In this document: in pieces, positions 32,181-40,008 of the stretch
Layout of the letters: each line of letters starts with the position of its first letter
Numbering within the stretch: position 1 is the first letter of the stretch
Source: RGIG7450 sp045577655
Lineage (GTDB): Bacteria > Bacillota > Clostridia > RUG12999
DNA: 50,059 bases
Assembly (NCBI GenBank): GCA_045577655.1
Contig: JAZNIU010000010.1
Span: forward strand, 1 to 50,059
Direction: 5' to 3'
Position numbers and translations under genes: made by a program
The notes under the pieces: generated by a model
Seen by the model: the letters and a program-made list of their open reading frames with translations, nothing else
Told to the model about the DNA's origin: nothing
The model's database searches: none

Positions 32181-32534
32181 ATGGCTGTAAATATAAATAC
32201 TGACAGAGGTAACATTCGCATTTCAAATTCAGTGCTTGTTAAAATTATTGCAAATGTTGCAACCGGCTGCTATGGTGTGGTTGGTCTTACTGCAGCAGGT
32301 GGCGGCAAAGTGCTGAACCCCAACAATATATCAAGTCTTTCCAAAGGTGTTAAGGTTAAATCTGAGGGCGGAAAACTTTTCATCGACCTTCACATTGCCA
32401 CAACCTACGGAATAAATATGAACACTGTCAGCGAAAGCATCAGAAGCAGTGTTAAATACCAGCTTGAACATTTTACAGGAGTTGACGTGGGCAAATTCAA
32501 TGTCCATGTTGAAACAGTTAAGATAGTTGATTAA
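32181..32534 (+). CDS. Asp23/Gls24 family envelope stress protein
   Basis: 117 residues from ATG 32181 with AAAGGAG upstream; a longer frame from 32127 is less likely. The Asp23 fold is seen in GNIRISNSVLVKIIANVATG, GVVGLTAAGG, then VDLHIATTYGINMNTV-like and VGKFNVHVETVKI segments. These small proteins are membrane-associated or envelope-stress related in Firmicutes, and the gene just before fakA (YloU/YloV pairing) is a conserved order. Interaction with the downstream FakA is unproven. Confidence 0.9.
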   Translation: MAVNINTDRGNIRISNSVLVKIIANVATGCYGVVGLTAAGGGKVLNPNNISSLSKGVKVKSEGGKLFIDLHIATTYGINMNTVSESIRSSVKYQLEHFTGVDVGKFNVHVETVKIVD

Positions 32535-32552
32535 TTTGGAGGGTAATATCAT

Positions 32553-34172
32553 ATGGTGATAACCGGAAAAGTCTTTTCAGATATGATTGTTTCCGCCGCT
32601 AATCAGCTTGGAAACAACAAGGAAACTTTAGATAAATTAAATGTTTTTCCTGTGCCGGACGGCGACACGGGAAAAAATATGCACCTCACAATGACAGGTG
32701 CAAAAAATGTTATTCTTTCCGGCATTGAAGGCGACGCAATTGCCATCAGTGCAAAAATTGCTTCTGCCACATTAAAATCGGCAAGAGGCAACTCGGGTGT
32801 TATTTTGTCTCAGCTTTTCAGAGGTCTTTCCGCTGAACTTTCTGCAGCAGGTGAGGTTACTGCCAAAAGCTGGGCAAACGCTCTTAAAAAAGCTTCTGAC
32901 ACCGCATACAAAGCGGTTATGAAACCTACAGAAGGAACAATTCTCACTGTTGCCCGCGGCGGAGCAGACGCTGCTCTTTTGGCCGCACAGGAAACAGATG
33001 ACATCCTTCTTATTACAGAAGCTGCATTAAAAGGTGCAAAAGAAGCTCTTGACAACACTCCTAACCTTCTACCCAAGCTCAAAGAAGCAGGCGTTGTGGA
33101 CGCAGGCGGCATGGGTTGGTACTGCATACTCGAAGGGTTCTATGCCTACCTTTCAACAGGAAACATAGTTAAAGCTGTAGAAACTTCTGAAACTTCTTCC
33201 TCTTCCGCACCCGAAGCTTCTCTTAAAGAAGAAGAAATCACTTTCGGTTACTGTACCGAATTTATCATTGAAAAAACAAATATGTCTGCCTCTGTGGACG
33301 AGTTCCGAAACACAATTTCTCCCATCGGCGATTGTATGCTTGTTATAGAAGATTTTGATGTTGTCAAAGTTCATATTCACACAGACAATCCGGGCACTGT
33401 TCTACAGGCAGCACTTAAAATCGGCAGTCTTATCAATATCAAAATTGATAATATGCGCTATCAGCACAGCGAAAACTTAAAAGCTGAGATGCAGCCCGAA
33501 CAGCAAAGAGAAAGAGTCCCCTACTCAATAATTGCCGTTTCAAGCGGCAGCGGGTTCTCTGAAATTTTCGGCGAACTTGGTGTTACCCGCATAATTGAGG
33601 GCGGTCAGACAATGAACCCCAGTGCCGGCGATATTGCCGACGGAATTTTGGCTGAAAACGCCGATGTGGTTTATGTGCTTCCGAATAACAAAAATATTAT
33701 ACTTGCAGCAGACGCTGCTGCAGACCTTGTTGACTGCGACGTCAGAGTAATTCCGACAACAACTGTTCCGCAGGGTATTTCTGCAGCAATTGCTTTTGTT
33801 CCCGATTTGCCGGCAGACGAAAATGCTTCTGCTATGACAGAAATGGCAAAATCGGTGTCAACCGGCAGTGTGACATACGCTGTTCGCGATACTTCTTCAA
33901 ACGGTCTGGAAATAAAAGAGGGCAACCTCATAGCTCTTTCGGATAAGAGTATTGTTGCCACAGGTACAGAGATGAAAGAAGTCGTATCTGCTCTTGCAGC
34001 AGATATTTGCGACGACTCAACTTCTGTTATCACTGTTTATTATGGTGAAGAAGTAAACGAAAGCGACGCCGGTGAAATTTCTGCAATGCTGGAAGAAAAA
34101 TTCCCCGACTGCGATGTTTCTCTGCAGTTTGGTGGTCAACCGGTATATTATTACGTAATCTCAGCGGAGTAG
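32553..34172 (+). CDS. fakA: FakA/YloV-type fatty acid kinase (DAK2 domain)
   Basis: 539 residues. The N-terminal DhaK-like L domain (about 1-200) contains LNVFPVPDGDTGKNMHLTMT with metal-binding aspartates, ARGNSGVILSQLFRG, and VDAGGMGWYCILEG. A middle domain (about 215-325) and a C-terminal DegV-like half (about 320-539) follow. FakA phosphorylates fatty acids delivered by a FakB protein, supplying acyl-phosphate for phospholipid synthesis. A FakB (DegV) gene is not in this window. GGAGGG precedes the ATG. Confidence 0.9.
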   Translation: MVITGKVFSDMIVSAANQLGNNKETLDKLNVFPVPDGDTGKNMHLTMTGAKNVILSGIEGDAIAISAKIASATLKSARGNSGVILSQLFRGLSAELSAAGEVTAKSWANALKKASDTAYKAVMKPTEGTILTVARGGADAALLAAQETDDILLITEAALKGAKEALDNTPNLLPKLKEAGVVDAGGMGWYCILEGFYAYLSTGNIVKAVETSETSSSSAPEASLKEEEITFGYCTEFIIEKTNMSASVDEFRNTISPIGDCMLVIEDFDVVKVHIHTDNPGTVLQAALKIGSLINIKIDNMRYQHSENLKAEMQPEQQRERVPYSIIAVSSGSGFSEIFGELGVTRIIEGGQTMNPSAGDIADGILAENADVVYVLPNNKNIILAADAAADLVDCDVRVIPTTTVPQGISAAIAFVPDLPADENASAMTEMAKSVSTGSVTYAVRDTSSNGLEIKEGNLIALSDKSIVATGTEMKEVVSALAADICDDSTSVITVYYGEEVNESDAGEISAMLEEKFPDCDVSLQFGGQPVYYYVISAE

Positions 34173-34175
34173 ACT

Positions 34176-34757
34176 ATGAAAATTATTACTGCAACCGGCA
34201 ACAAAAACAAAATACGCGAATTTTCGCAGATTCTTGTGCCGCTTGGCTTTGAACCTGTTTCACCCGAAACTCTCGGCATTGATATTGACCCTGAAGAAAC
34301 GGGGGAAACCTTTCTTGAAAATGCCTATATCAAAGCAGAAGCTTTTATGAAAGCGAGCTTACTCCCCGCCATCGCTGACGATTCAGGGCTTTCTGTAGAT
34401 GCTTTAGGCGGTGCTCCGGGCGTTTATTCTGCCCGCTATGCCAAAGGCAGCGACAGTGACCGTTGTGCGAAACTTTTAAGAAATCTGGAAAATGTTACAG
34501 ACCGGAGTGCACACTTTGTCTCGGCAGTTGCCATTGTCTTTCCCGACGGAAGAAAGTTTGACGCTGTGGGCAAATGCAGCGGCGAGATTACATACGCTCC
34601 CGCAGGTGAAAACGGGTTTGGTTATGACCCTGTGTTTTTCCTACCCGAATTTAATAAAACTATGGCGGAAATTTCTGCCGACCAGAAAAACAGCATCAGC
34701 CATCGTGGAAAAGCACTTCGTCTTCTGGCTGAAAAATTAGAAAAATATAATAAATAA
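34176..34757 (+). CDS. rdgB: XTP/dITP diphosphatase (RdgB/HAM1)
   Basis: 193 residues, family length. Cleans the nucleotide pool by hydrolysing ITP, dITP and XTP to monophosphates. Motifs: ATGNKNKIREFSQIL with the substrate lysine, EETGETFLENAYIKAEAF, ADDSGLSVDALGGAPGVYSARYA, and the GYDPVFFLPEFNKTMAEIS block with an SHRGKAL ending. Starts four bases after the fakA stop; its GGAG site is inside the fakA 3' end, indicating coupling. Confidence 0.95.
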   Translation: MKIITATGNKNKIREFSQILVPLGFEPVSPETLGIDIDPEETGETFLENAYIKAEAFMKASLLPAIADDSGLSVDALGGAPGVYSARYAKGSDSDRCAKLLRNLENVTDRSAHFVSAVAIVFPDGRKFDAVGKCSGEITYAPAGENGFGYDPVFFLPEFNKTMAEISADQKNSISHRGKALRLLAEKLEKYNK

Positions 34758-34773
34758 GAAAGAACTTTTACCT

Positions 34774-35169
34774 ATGAAAAAAATTGTTTCACTTTTTCTG
34801 TGTTTGTTTCTTTTTGTTTCCTGCGGTGTTTCCGAAAATGCCGAAGCTCCTGCAGGGACTGTTGAAATCACCATAACCTCCCCCAAAGGAGAACTGCTTT
34901 CGTCAATCACCGAAATATCAGATGGGTGGACTGTTCTGGACGCTCTTTTGTCGGCAGCGGAAGAAAAGGAACTTAAAGTGGTTTTCTCGGGCGGAAAAAC
35001 TGCCGCCTATATCACATCTATCGGCGATATCGCCACCGGCGACTATGGTCCCATGAGCGGCTGGATTTACACCGTAAACGGTGAAAGCGTGTTTGAATCC
35101 TGCGGCTCTTTAAAGGTCCAGGACGGCGACAAAATTTTATGGGAATATATAACAGAATTTACTGAATAA
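34774..35169 (+). CDS. DUF4430 lipoprotein
   Basis: 131 residues. Lipoprotein signal (MKKIVSLFLCLFLFVSCG) with lipobox cysteine C17, so anchored outside the membrane. The mature part matches DUF4430: GWTVLDALLSAAEE and YGPMSGWIYTVNGE, with a final DKILWEYI. This fold resembles the C-terminal domain of transcobalamin; a ligand is not known. The ribosome binding site is weak (AAGAAAG). Last gene of the fakA operon, before a strong terminator. Confidence 0.85.
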   Translation: MKKIVSLFLCLFLFVSCGVSENAEAPAGTVEITITSPKGELLSSITEISDGWTVLDALLSAAEEKELKVVFSGGKTAAYITSIGDIATGDYGPMSGWIYTVNGESVFESCGSLKVQDGDKILWEYITEFTE

Positions 35170-35202
35170 AAAAAGAGTCAATCAACGATTGACTCTTTTT
35201 TT
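35168..35202. terminator. Bidirectional terminator
   Basis: AAAAAGAGTCAATC/GATTGACTCTTTTT with a three-base loop (AAC) between the converging DUF4430 and flavoprotein genes. Confidence 0.9.
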
Positions 35203-35205
35203 ATT

Positions 35206-36603
35206 CTATGCTTCTTCTGCAATTTTTCTGCCCATAAGAACACCCATAACCGATGCCATCATAAGCCCACGGGTCCATCCGGAAGAATCTCCCAGACAGA
35301 AAAGCCCTTCAAGGCTGGTGTTGAACTTTTCGTCCATTTTTACACGGTTGCTGTAAAACTTAAGCTCGGGCGAATAAAGAAGTGTTTCTGTTCCCGCAAA
35401 ACCCGGAACAACATAATCCACCGCCTGAATAAAGTTTATTATGTTTGTCATTGCTCTGTAAGGCATTGCCGAGGTGATGTCACCTGCAACCGCATCGGGA
35501 AGTGTAGGTCTTAAATTTGACTGCGCAAGCTCTTCCTGCCAGGTGCGTTTCCCATCAAGAATGTCGCCATATCTCTGCACAAGAATTTGTCCCGCACCAA
35601 GCATATTGGTGATTTCGCCTATTTTCTGCGCATATTCAATGGGCTGATTGAACGGATAGTTGAAATTGTGAGAACAGAGGATTGCAAGGTTGGTATTGTC
35701 CGACTTTCGTTCTTTGTAAGAGTGCCCGTTAACCACCGCAAGATTGTTGTCATAATTTTCCTGGCTTACAAACCCTCCCGGGTTCTGACAGAAAGTTCTT
35801 ACCTTGTTTTTAAAGGGTTTGGGATAGCCTATGAGCTTGGACTCATAGAGCACCTTATTAACCTTTTCCATAATTTCGTTTCTTACCTCAACCCTGACAC
35901 CTATATCAACAGTGCCCGGCTGATGAGCTATACTGTGTTCAGAACAGATTTTTTCAAGCCAGTCGCTGCCTCGTCTGCCCGTTGCAATAATTATATAATC
36001 GGCAAAAATTTCCTGTTCTGTCCTGCCGTCACTTATTCTCACACCGTTGCATTTTGCGCCCTCGAGCAGGAGATTTGTGCACTCATAGCCGAACATCATT
36101 TCAACGCCGTTTTTAATCAGATATTCTTCTATGGAATAATATATTCCCTGTGCTTTTTCTGTACCCATGTGACGAATGGGACAATCCACAAGCTTAAGCC
36201 CCGCTTTGATTGCCCTTTTTCTGATTTCTTTAACCTCTTCTGTGTTGCCAACACCTTCAATATGTTCGTCAGCACCAAATTCAAGATATATTTTGTCTGT
36301 GTAATCTATGGTGTCCTGCACAAGGTCTGCCCCAACAAGATTGGGCAAATCTCCCCCAACCTCGCAGCTGAGCGAAAGCTTGCCGTCCGAAAAAGCTCCT
36401 GCGCCCGAAAACCCCGTTGTTATATGGCAATAGGGTTTGCACTGAACACATTTTTTTGTTTTTTCTTTGGGACAGCTTCTGTTTTCAATGGCCTGCCCTT
36501 TTTCAACTATAACAATCTTTTTCCTGCAGCCCTTTCTTATCATCTCAATAGCAGTGAAAATACCTGAGGGACCTGCTCCCACAATTACAACATCTGTTTT
36601 CAT
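35206..36603 (-). CDS. COG2509-type FAD-dependent dehydrogenase
   Basis: 465 residues from ATG 36603, after AAAGGGG. N-terminal FAD-binding VVIVGAGPSGIFTAIEM. A cysteine cluster Cys44, Cys52, Cys55, Cys59 (C-x7-C-x2-C-x3-C) follows, then GFSGAGAFSDGKLSLS and DYIIATGRRGSDW-like segments. The C-terminal PGFAGTETLLYSPELKFYSNR and GLFCLGDSSGWTRGLMMASVMG close the FAD site. The family is described as uncharacterised FAD-dependent dehydrogenases. The clustered cysteines could bind metal or a redox cofactor, which is inference. Lies 26 bases after the small anchored protein. Confidence 0.88.
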   Translation of the reverse strand: MKTDVVIVGAGPSGIFTAIEMIRKGCRKKIVIVEKGQAIENRSCPKEKTKKCVQCKPYCHITTGFSGAGAFSDGKLSLSCEVGGDLPNLVGADLVQDTIDYTDKIYLEFGADEHIEGVGNTEEVKEIRKRAIKAGLKLVDCPIRHMGTEKAQGIYYSIEEYLIKNGVEMMFGYECTNLLLEGAKCNGVRISDGRTEQEIFADYIIIATGRRGSDWLEKICSEHSIAHQPGTVDIGVRVEVRNEIMEKVNKVLYESKLIGYPKPFKNKVRTFCQNPGGFVSQENYDNNLAVVNGHSYKERKSDNTNLAILCSHNFNYPFNQPIEYAQKIGEITNMLGAGQILVQRYGDILDGKRTWQEELAQSNLRPTLPDAVAGDITSAMPYRAMTNIINFIQAVDYVVPGFAGTETLLYSPELKFYSNRVKMDEKFNTSLEGLFCLGDSSGWTRGLMMASVMGVLMGRKIAEEA

Positions 36604-36629
36604 TTTAACATTACCCCTTTGTAAATTTG

Positions 36630-36992
36630 TCACTTACTCCATATTTTTTCTGTCATTATATATTCATCTTCCTGAACATACCCACTATACATTTCTTTGC
36701 CGTCTGAGGAAACAAAGAAATCGCCAATGTAAGACATGTGGCTGTTGTTAACAAGCCATGTGGCACGTATTATATAATATTCTTTGCCCTCTTTTTCTAT
36801 GGTGCCGGTCACGCCGAAAGAAAACGGAAAACCTGTTTTTTCGTCTTTTTCACCCATAACAGCAAAGCATAACTTTTCTGCCTCGTCTGCTGTTATCTCC
36901 TTGTTTTGAGCCACAGACATATTATAACACAAAATGCCGGCAAAAGCAAAAAATAAAATTGTGACAATGATAATGATGTATCTTTTTTTCAT
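36630..36992 (-). CDS. Small membrane-anchored extracytoplasmic protein
   Basis: 120 residues. One N-terminal hydrophobic segment (about 5-25, IIIIVTILFFAFAGILCYN) acts as signal anchor or uncleaved signal peptide. The rest is a soluble domain with KEITADEAEKLCFAVMGEKD and YIGDFFVSSDGKEMYSGYV, which resembles small PepSY-like or other beta-rich pockets but is not clearly assigned. AAAGGTGAT precedes the ATG. Function unknown. Confidence 0.7.
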   Translation of the reverse strand: MKKRYIIIIVTILFFAFAGILCYNMSVAQNKEITADEAEKLCFAVMGEKDEKTGFPFSFGVTGTIEKEGKEYYIIRATWLVNNSHMSYIGDFFVSSDGKEMYSGYVQEDEYIMTEKIWSK

Positions 36993-37043
36993 TCATATCA
37001 CCTTTATATAAAGACTGTATAATCTATATGCCAAATATTAAAA

Positions 37044-37108
37044 ATGAATTGGTTATCACCATGAATTCACACCGTAAGGCAATTCATTGAGTTTGCTTTG
37101 CAAACTCA
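37044..37108. repeat. Double inverted-repeat element in intergenic DNA
   Basis: Two stem-loops side by side between divergent genes: ATGAATTG (37044-37051) with CAATTCAT (37080-37087) around a 28-base loop, and TGAGTTTGC (37088-37096) with GCAAACTCA (37100-37108). Inside the large loop lies the palindrome TGAATTCA. On the minus strand the first stem is followed by T5. This could be a dispersed REP-like element or an operator; the rest of 36993-37215 shows nothing recognisable. Confidence 0.45.
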
Positions 37109-37215
37109 TTATACCATACTTTTTATATTTTTTCAACGTCTTTTAAATTCTTTGTCCGGTTGGTTTACAAAAGGGCTTTTTTACCGCTGCAGGCGACTAT
37201 TTACATTATAATCTA

Positions 37216-37244
37216 TTGACATTTCTCTCGATAAAATATACAAT
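37216..37244 (+). promoter_or_regulatory. Promoter of the AraC-type gene
   Basis: TTGACA (37216-37221) and TACAAT (37239-37244) with a 17-base spacer, 41 bases before the start codon. Confidence 0.75.
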
Positions 37245-37285
37245 ATTATAATAGGGGTTTTATTATTAAGAAAGGGGTTTTATCT

Positions 37286-38149
37286 ATGGACAATCTGCTG
37301 ACAGAACAGGGCAAGTTCCCTCTTATACTAGAATCTCTTTCCAAGGTGCAGGATACCTCGTGGTCTTCCGCCGAGGAGACCCATGACTATTATGAGCTTG
37401 TATATGTCAAACGTGGGTCTGCAGTACTGACACTGGAAGACGATTCGGTTAACCTGTTGCCCGGCATGGTTGTTATTATAAAACCTCAATATCAGCACAG
37501 TTTCAACATTGTGTCTTTTGACTGCGAATTTATTGTTATTTCATTTTCCTTTGAGGAAACTCCGCTTTCCACACCTGCTCAGATAAATTTTAAAGAACAG
37601 ATGAACAAGCTTGGCTGGGGGACGCTTATTCCGCTTACCGCCGGCTCTAAAAATGACATTCAGAATGTTTTCAGGCGGCTTATGAAGGTCCGTCGCTTAA
37701 ATGAAGTGAAAGACGATTTTCTTGTGTATTTGCTGATGCTGGAGCTTTTTGTCTACCTGTCCAGAGCCATGCTTTCAGGGCGCAGAGGAAAGTTTTCTTC
37801 TGGTGGTATGAACGTCAGCGATGCAATGCAAAGTGCCAAAGACTATATCATAAAAAACTATGACAAAAGCATCTGCCTTGCAGATGTTGCAAAACATGTA
37901 TATTTGAGCGAAAGCTATTTGTCTCACTGCTTTAAGAAGCATTTCGGCACAAGTCCGAAAAATTTTCTTATGCAGGTGCGTATAGTTGCTGCAAAAGACT
38001 TGCTGGTTAAAACAGATATGAAAACCTTAAATGTTGCACTTTCTGTAGGTTTTTTAAGCCAGCAAAGATTTAACGACATTTTTAAAAAGACGGAGGGAAT
38101 CACCCCTCTGCAATATCGTAAAGCATACAAAGATTCTGTGGCAAATTAG
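37286..38149 (+). CDS. AraC-family transcriptional regulator
   Basis: 287 residues. N-terminal cupin-like sensing domain (about 25-110, with HDYYELVYVKRGSAVLTLED and a following LLPGMVVIIKPQYQHSF). The C-terminal double helix-turn-helix (about 185-282) contains SICLADVAKHVYLSESYLSH, FKKHFGTSPKNFLMQVR and GFLSQQRFNDIFKKTEGITP. The effector is not recognisable, though the cupin suggests a small molecule or sugar. AAAGGGG precedes the ATG. Followed by DUF1385 with a 26-base gap. Its own targets might include the sugar operons far upstream, which is only speculation. Confidence 0.92.
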   Translation: MDNLLTEQGKFPLILESLSKVQDTSWSSAEETHDYYELVYVKRGSAVLTLEDDSVNLLPGMVVIIKPQYQHSFNIVSFDCEFIVISFSFEETPLSTPAQINFKEQMNKLGWGTLIPLTAGSKNDIQNVFRRLMKVRRLNEVKDDFLVYLLMLELFVYLSRAMLSGRRGKFSSGGMNVSDAMQSAKDYIIKNYDKSICLADVAKHVYLSESYLSHCFKKHFGTSPKNFLMQVRIVAAKDLLVKTDMKTLNVALSVGFLSQQRFNDIFKKTEGITPLQYRKAYKDSVAN

Positions 38150-38175
38150 CTTTTTTGCCGGAAAGGATATTGTTT

Positions 38176-39117
38176 ATGAAAAAAGAATCCAAATCATTTA
38201 AAACGAGCATTGGCGGACAAGCCGTTATTGAAGGCGTTATGATGAAAGGGCCTGAAAAAATGGCGGTTGCCGTTCGAAAATCAAACGGAGAAATTGTGAT
38301 TGATGAAAAAAATGTTTCCTCCGTTACAAAGAAAATTAAAATATTGAAACTGCCTGTTATCAGAGGTGTGGTGAACTTTGCCGAATCCATGATTTTAGGC
38401 ATTAAAACACTTATGTTCTCTGCCGAGCTTTATGATGCCGGCGAGGATGACCCAACCTACAAACCGTCCAAAACGGATTTGTGGCTTGAAAAACACCTAA
38501 GCAAAGATGCGGTTGTTTATTTTTCGCTTTTCCTTTCGCTTATTCTCACTCTCGGTTTGTTTGTTTTTCTTCCCACTTTTATTACAAAATATCTCACTTT
38601 CTGGACAGACAACGGAATTGTGAAAAGTCTTATAGAAGGTGTTGTGAAAATATCCGTTTTTGTGTCATATATTTATCTTTCATCGCTTATGAAAGATATC
38701 CGCCGCACATTTGAATATCACGGTGCCGAACACAAAACCATTTTCTGCTATGAAAGCGGCGAAGAACTCACAGTTGAAAATGTTAAGAAACAGTCCCGTC
38801 TGCATCCTCGTTGCGGAACAAGTTTTCTCATCGAAGTTATGATTATAAGCATACTTGTATTTTCTCTTGTATCCTGGGAAAATCTTGCTCTTCGTGTCGG
38901 TATTAAAATTCTTGCATTGCCTCTTGTTGCGGGCATTGCTTATGAGTTTATAAAATTCTCGGGCAGAAGCACAAACAAATGTGTTTCTCTTCTTACAAAA
39001 CCGGGCCTTTGGCTGCAGAGGCTTACAACAAGAGAGCCGGACGATGAGCAGATAGAAGTTGCAATTGCTTCTATGAAATGTGTGATTCCCGAGAACAAGG
39101 AAGATGCCAAATGGTAA
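38176..39117 (+). CDS. DUF1385 membrane protein (YqhQ-like)
   Basis: 313 residues from ATG 38176 (AAAGGA upstream; the TTG at 38155 is unlikely). Starts with SIGGQAVIEGVMMKGPEKMAV, the family hallmark, has several hydrophobic segments (about 115-140, 155-180, 220-265) and the conserved YHGAEHKTIFCYESGE and LHPRCGTSFL. Function unknown; next to prmC and prfA in many Clostridia, as here. prmC starts inside its last codons. Confidence 0.92.
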   Translation: MKKESKSFKTSIGGQAVIEGVMMKGPEKMAVAVRKSNGEIVIDEKNVSSVTKKIKILKLPVIRGVVNFAESMILGIKTLMFSAELYDAGEDDPTYKPSKTDLWLEKHLSKDAVVYFSLFLSLILTLGLFVFLPTFITKYLTFWTDNGIVKSLIEGVVKISVFVSYIYLSSLMKDIRRTFEYHGAEHKTIFCYESGEELTVENVKKQSRLHPRCGTSFLIEVMIISILVFSLVSWENLALRVGIKILALPLVAGIAYEFIKFSGRSTNKCVSLLTKPGLWLQRLTTREPDDEQIEVAIASMKCVIPENKEDAKW

Positions 39118-39947
39118 AAATTTCTGACCTTGTAGCTTATGGAGCAGAGCTGCTATCCGGCGCTGCAGAGTCTCCCGTAAGAGAATCAAGAATTTTGCTT
39201 TCTTTTGTACTTGGCTGCACCATTTCAGATGTTATCATAAATTCTGATTCTTCCGTACCGGATGATAAGAAAAATTTGTATGAGAGTTGTGTGAAGGAGC
39301 GGGCGAAAGGCAAACCGCTTGCCTATATCACAGGAGAAAAAGAGTTTTACGGACTAAAGTTTGCAGTAAATTCAGATACTCTAATCCCCCGCCCCGAAAC
39401 AGAGCTTTTAACTGACGTTATATTAGCCTCGGGCAAAAGAAAACTTCTTGATTTATGCACCGGCAGCGGATGCATTCCTGTCTCTGCCGCGGTAAATAAT
39501 CCTGACATTTCGGCAGTTGGCGTGGACATTTCGGCAGGCGCACTTGAAATTGCAGGTAGGAATGCCAAAGCTCACGGCGTGGCTGACAGGGTGGTGTTTA
39601 AAGAGTCGGACATTTTTTCAGGTGATGTCTACGGAAAGTTTGATATAATAACATCAAATCCGCCTTATATAACAAAAAAAGATATGCTTAACCTCTCGCC
39701 CGAGGTTTCAGAATATGAACCTCTTAGTGCGCTTTTTGGCGGCGAAGACGGACTTGACTTTTACAGGCACATTGTCACTTTAGCTCCGGAAAATTTAAAC
39801 CCCGGCGGTCTTCTTGCTTTTGAAGTAGGGTTTGGACAGGCCGATAGCGTGCGCTCTCTTATGGCAAAGTCTTTTACTAATCTTGTGATAAAAAAAGACC
39901 TTGCAGGTATTGACCGGGTGGTTATGGGACAGTTAAATAACAGTTGA
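39111..39947 (+). CDS. prmC: Release factor glutamine methyltransferase
   Basis: 278 residues from ATG 39111, overlapping the DUF1385 stop by seven bases, with AAGGAAG upstream. Methylates the GGQ glutamine of release factors using S-adenosylmethionine. SAM motif I LLDLCTGSGCIPVSAAV and the catalytic TSNPPYIT are present; the N-terminal helical domain covers about 1-80 and ends RPETELL. Its substrate gene prfA lies two genes downstream. Confidence 0.95.
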   Translation: MVKISDLVAYGAELLSGAAESPVRESRILLSFVLGCTISDVIINSDSSVPDDKKNLYESCVKERAKGKPLAYITGEKEFYGLKFAVNSDTLIPRPETELLTDVILASGKRKLLDLCTGSGCIPVSAAVNNPDISAVGVDISAGALEIAGRNAKAHGVADRVVFKESDIFSGDVYGKFDIITSNPPYITKKDMLNLSPEVSEYEPLSALFGGEDGLDFYRHIVTLAPENLNPGGLLAFEVGFGQADSVRSLMAKSFTNLVIKKDLAGIDRVVMGQLNNS

Positions 39948-39972
39948 CATATAAGGTATAATGTTATAAAAT
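39944..39972 (+). promoter_or_regulatory. Promoter of the thrS-prfA-dus-apbE operon
   Basis: TTGACA (39944-39949) and TAAAAT (39967-39972) with a 17-base spacer, starting at the prmC stop codon. The leader is only about 30 bases, so there is no space for a T-box. Confidence 0.75.
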
Positions 39973-40008
39973 ATAGTATTATGATGATTTTTTAAAGGGG
40001 TGTCTCTT

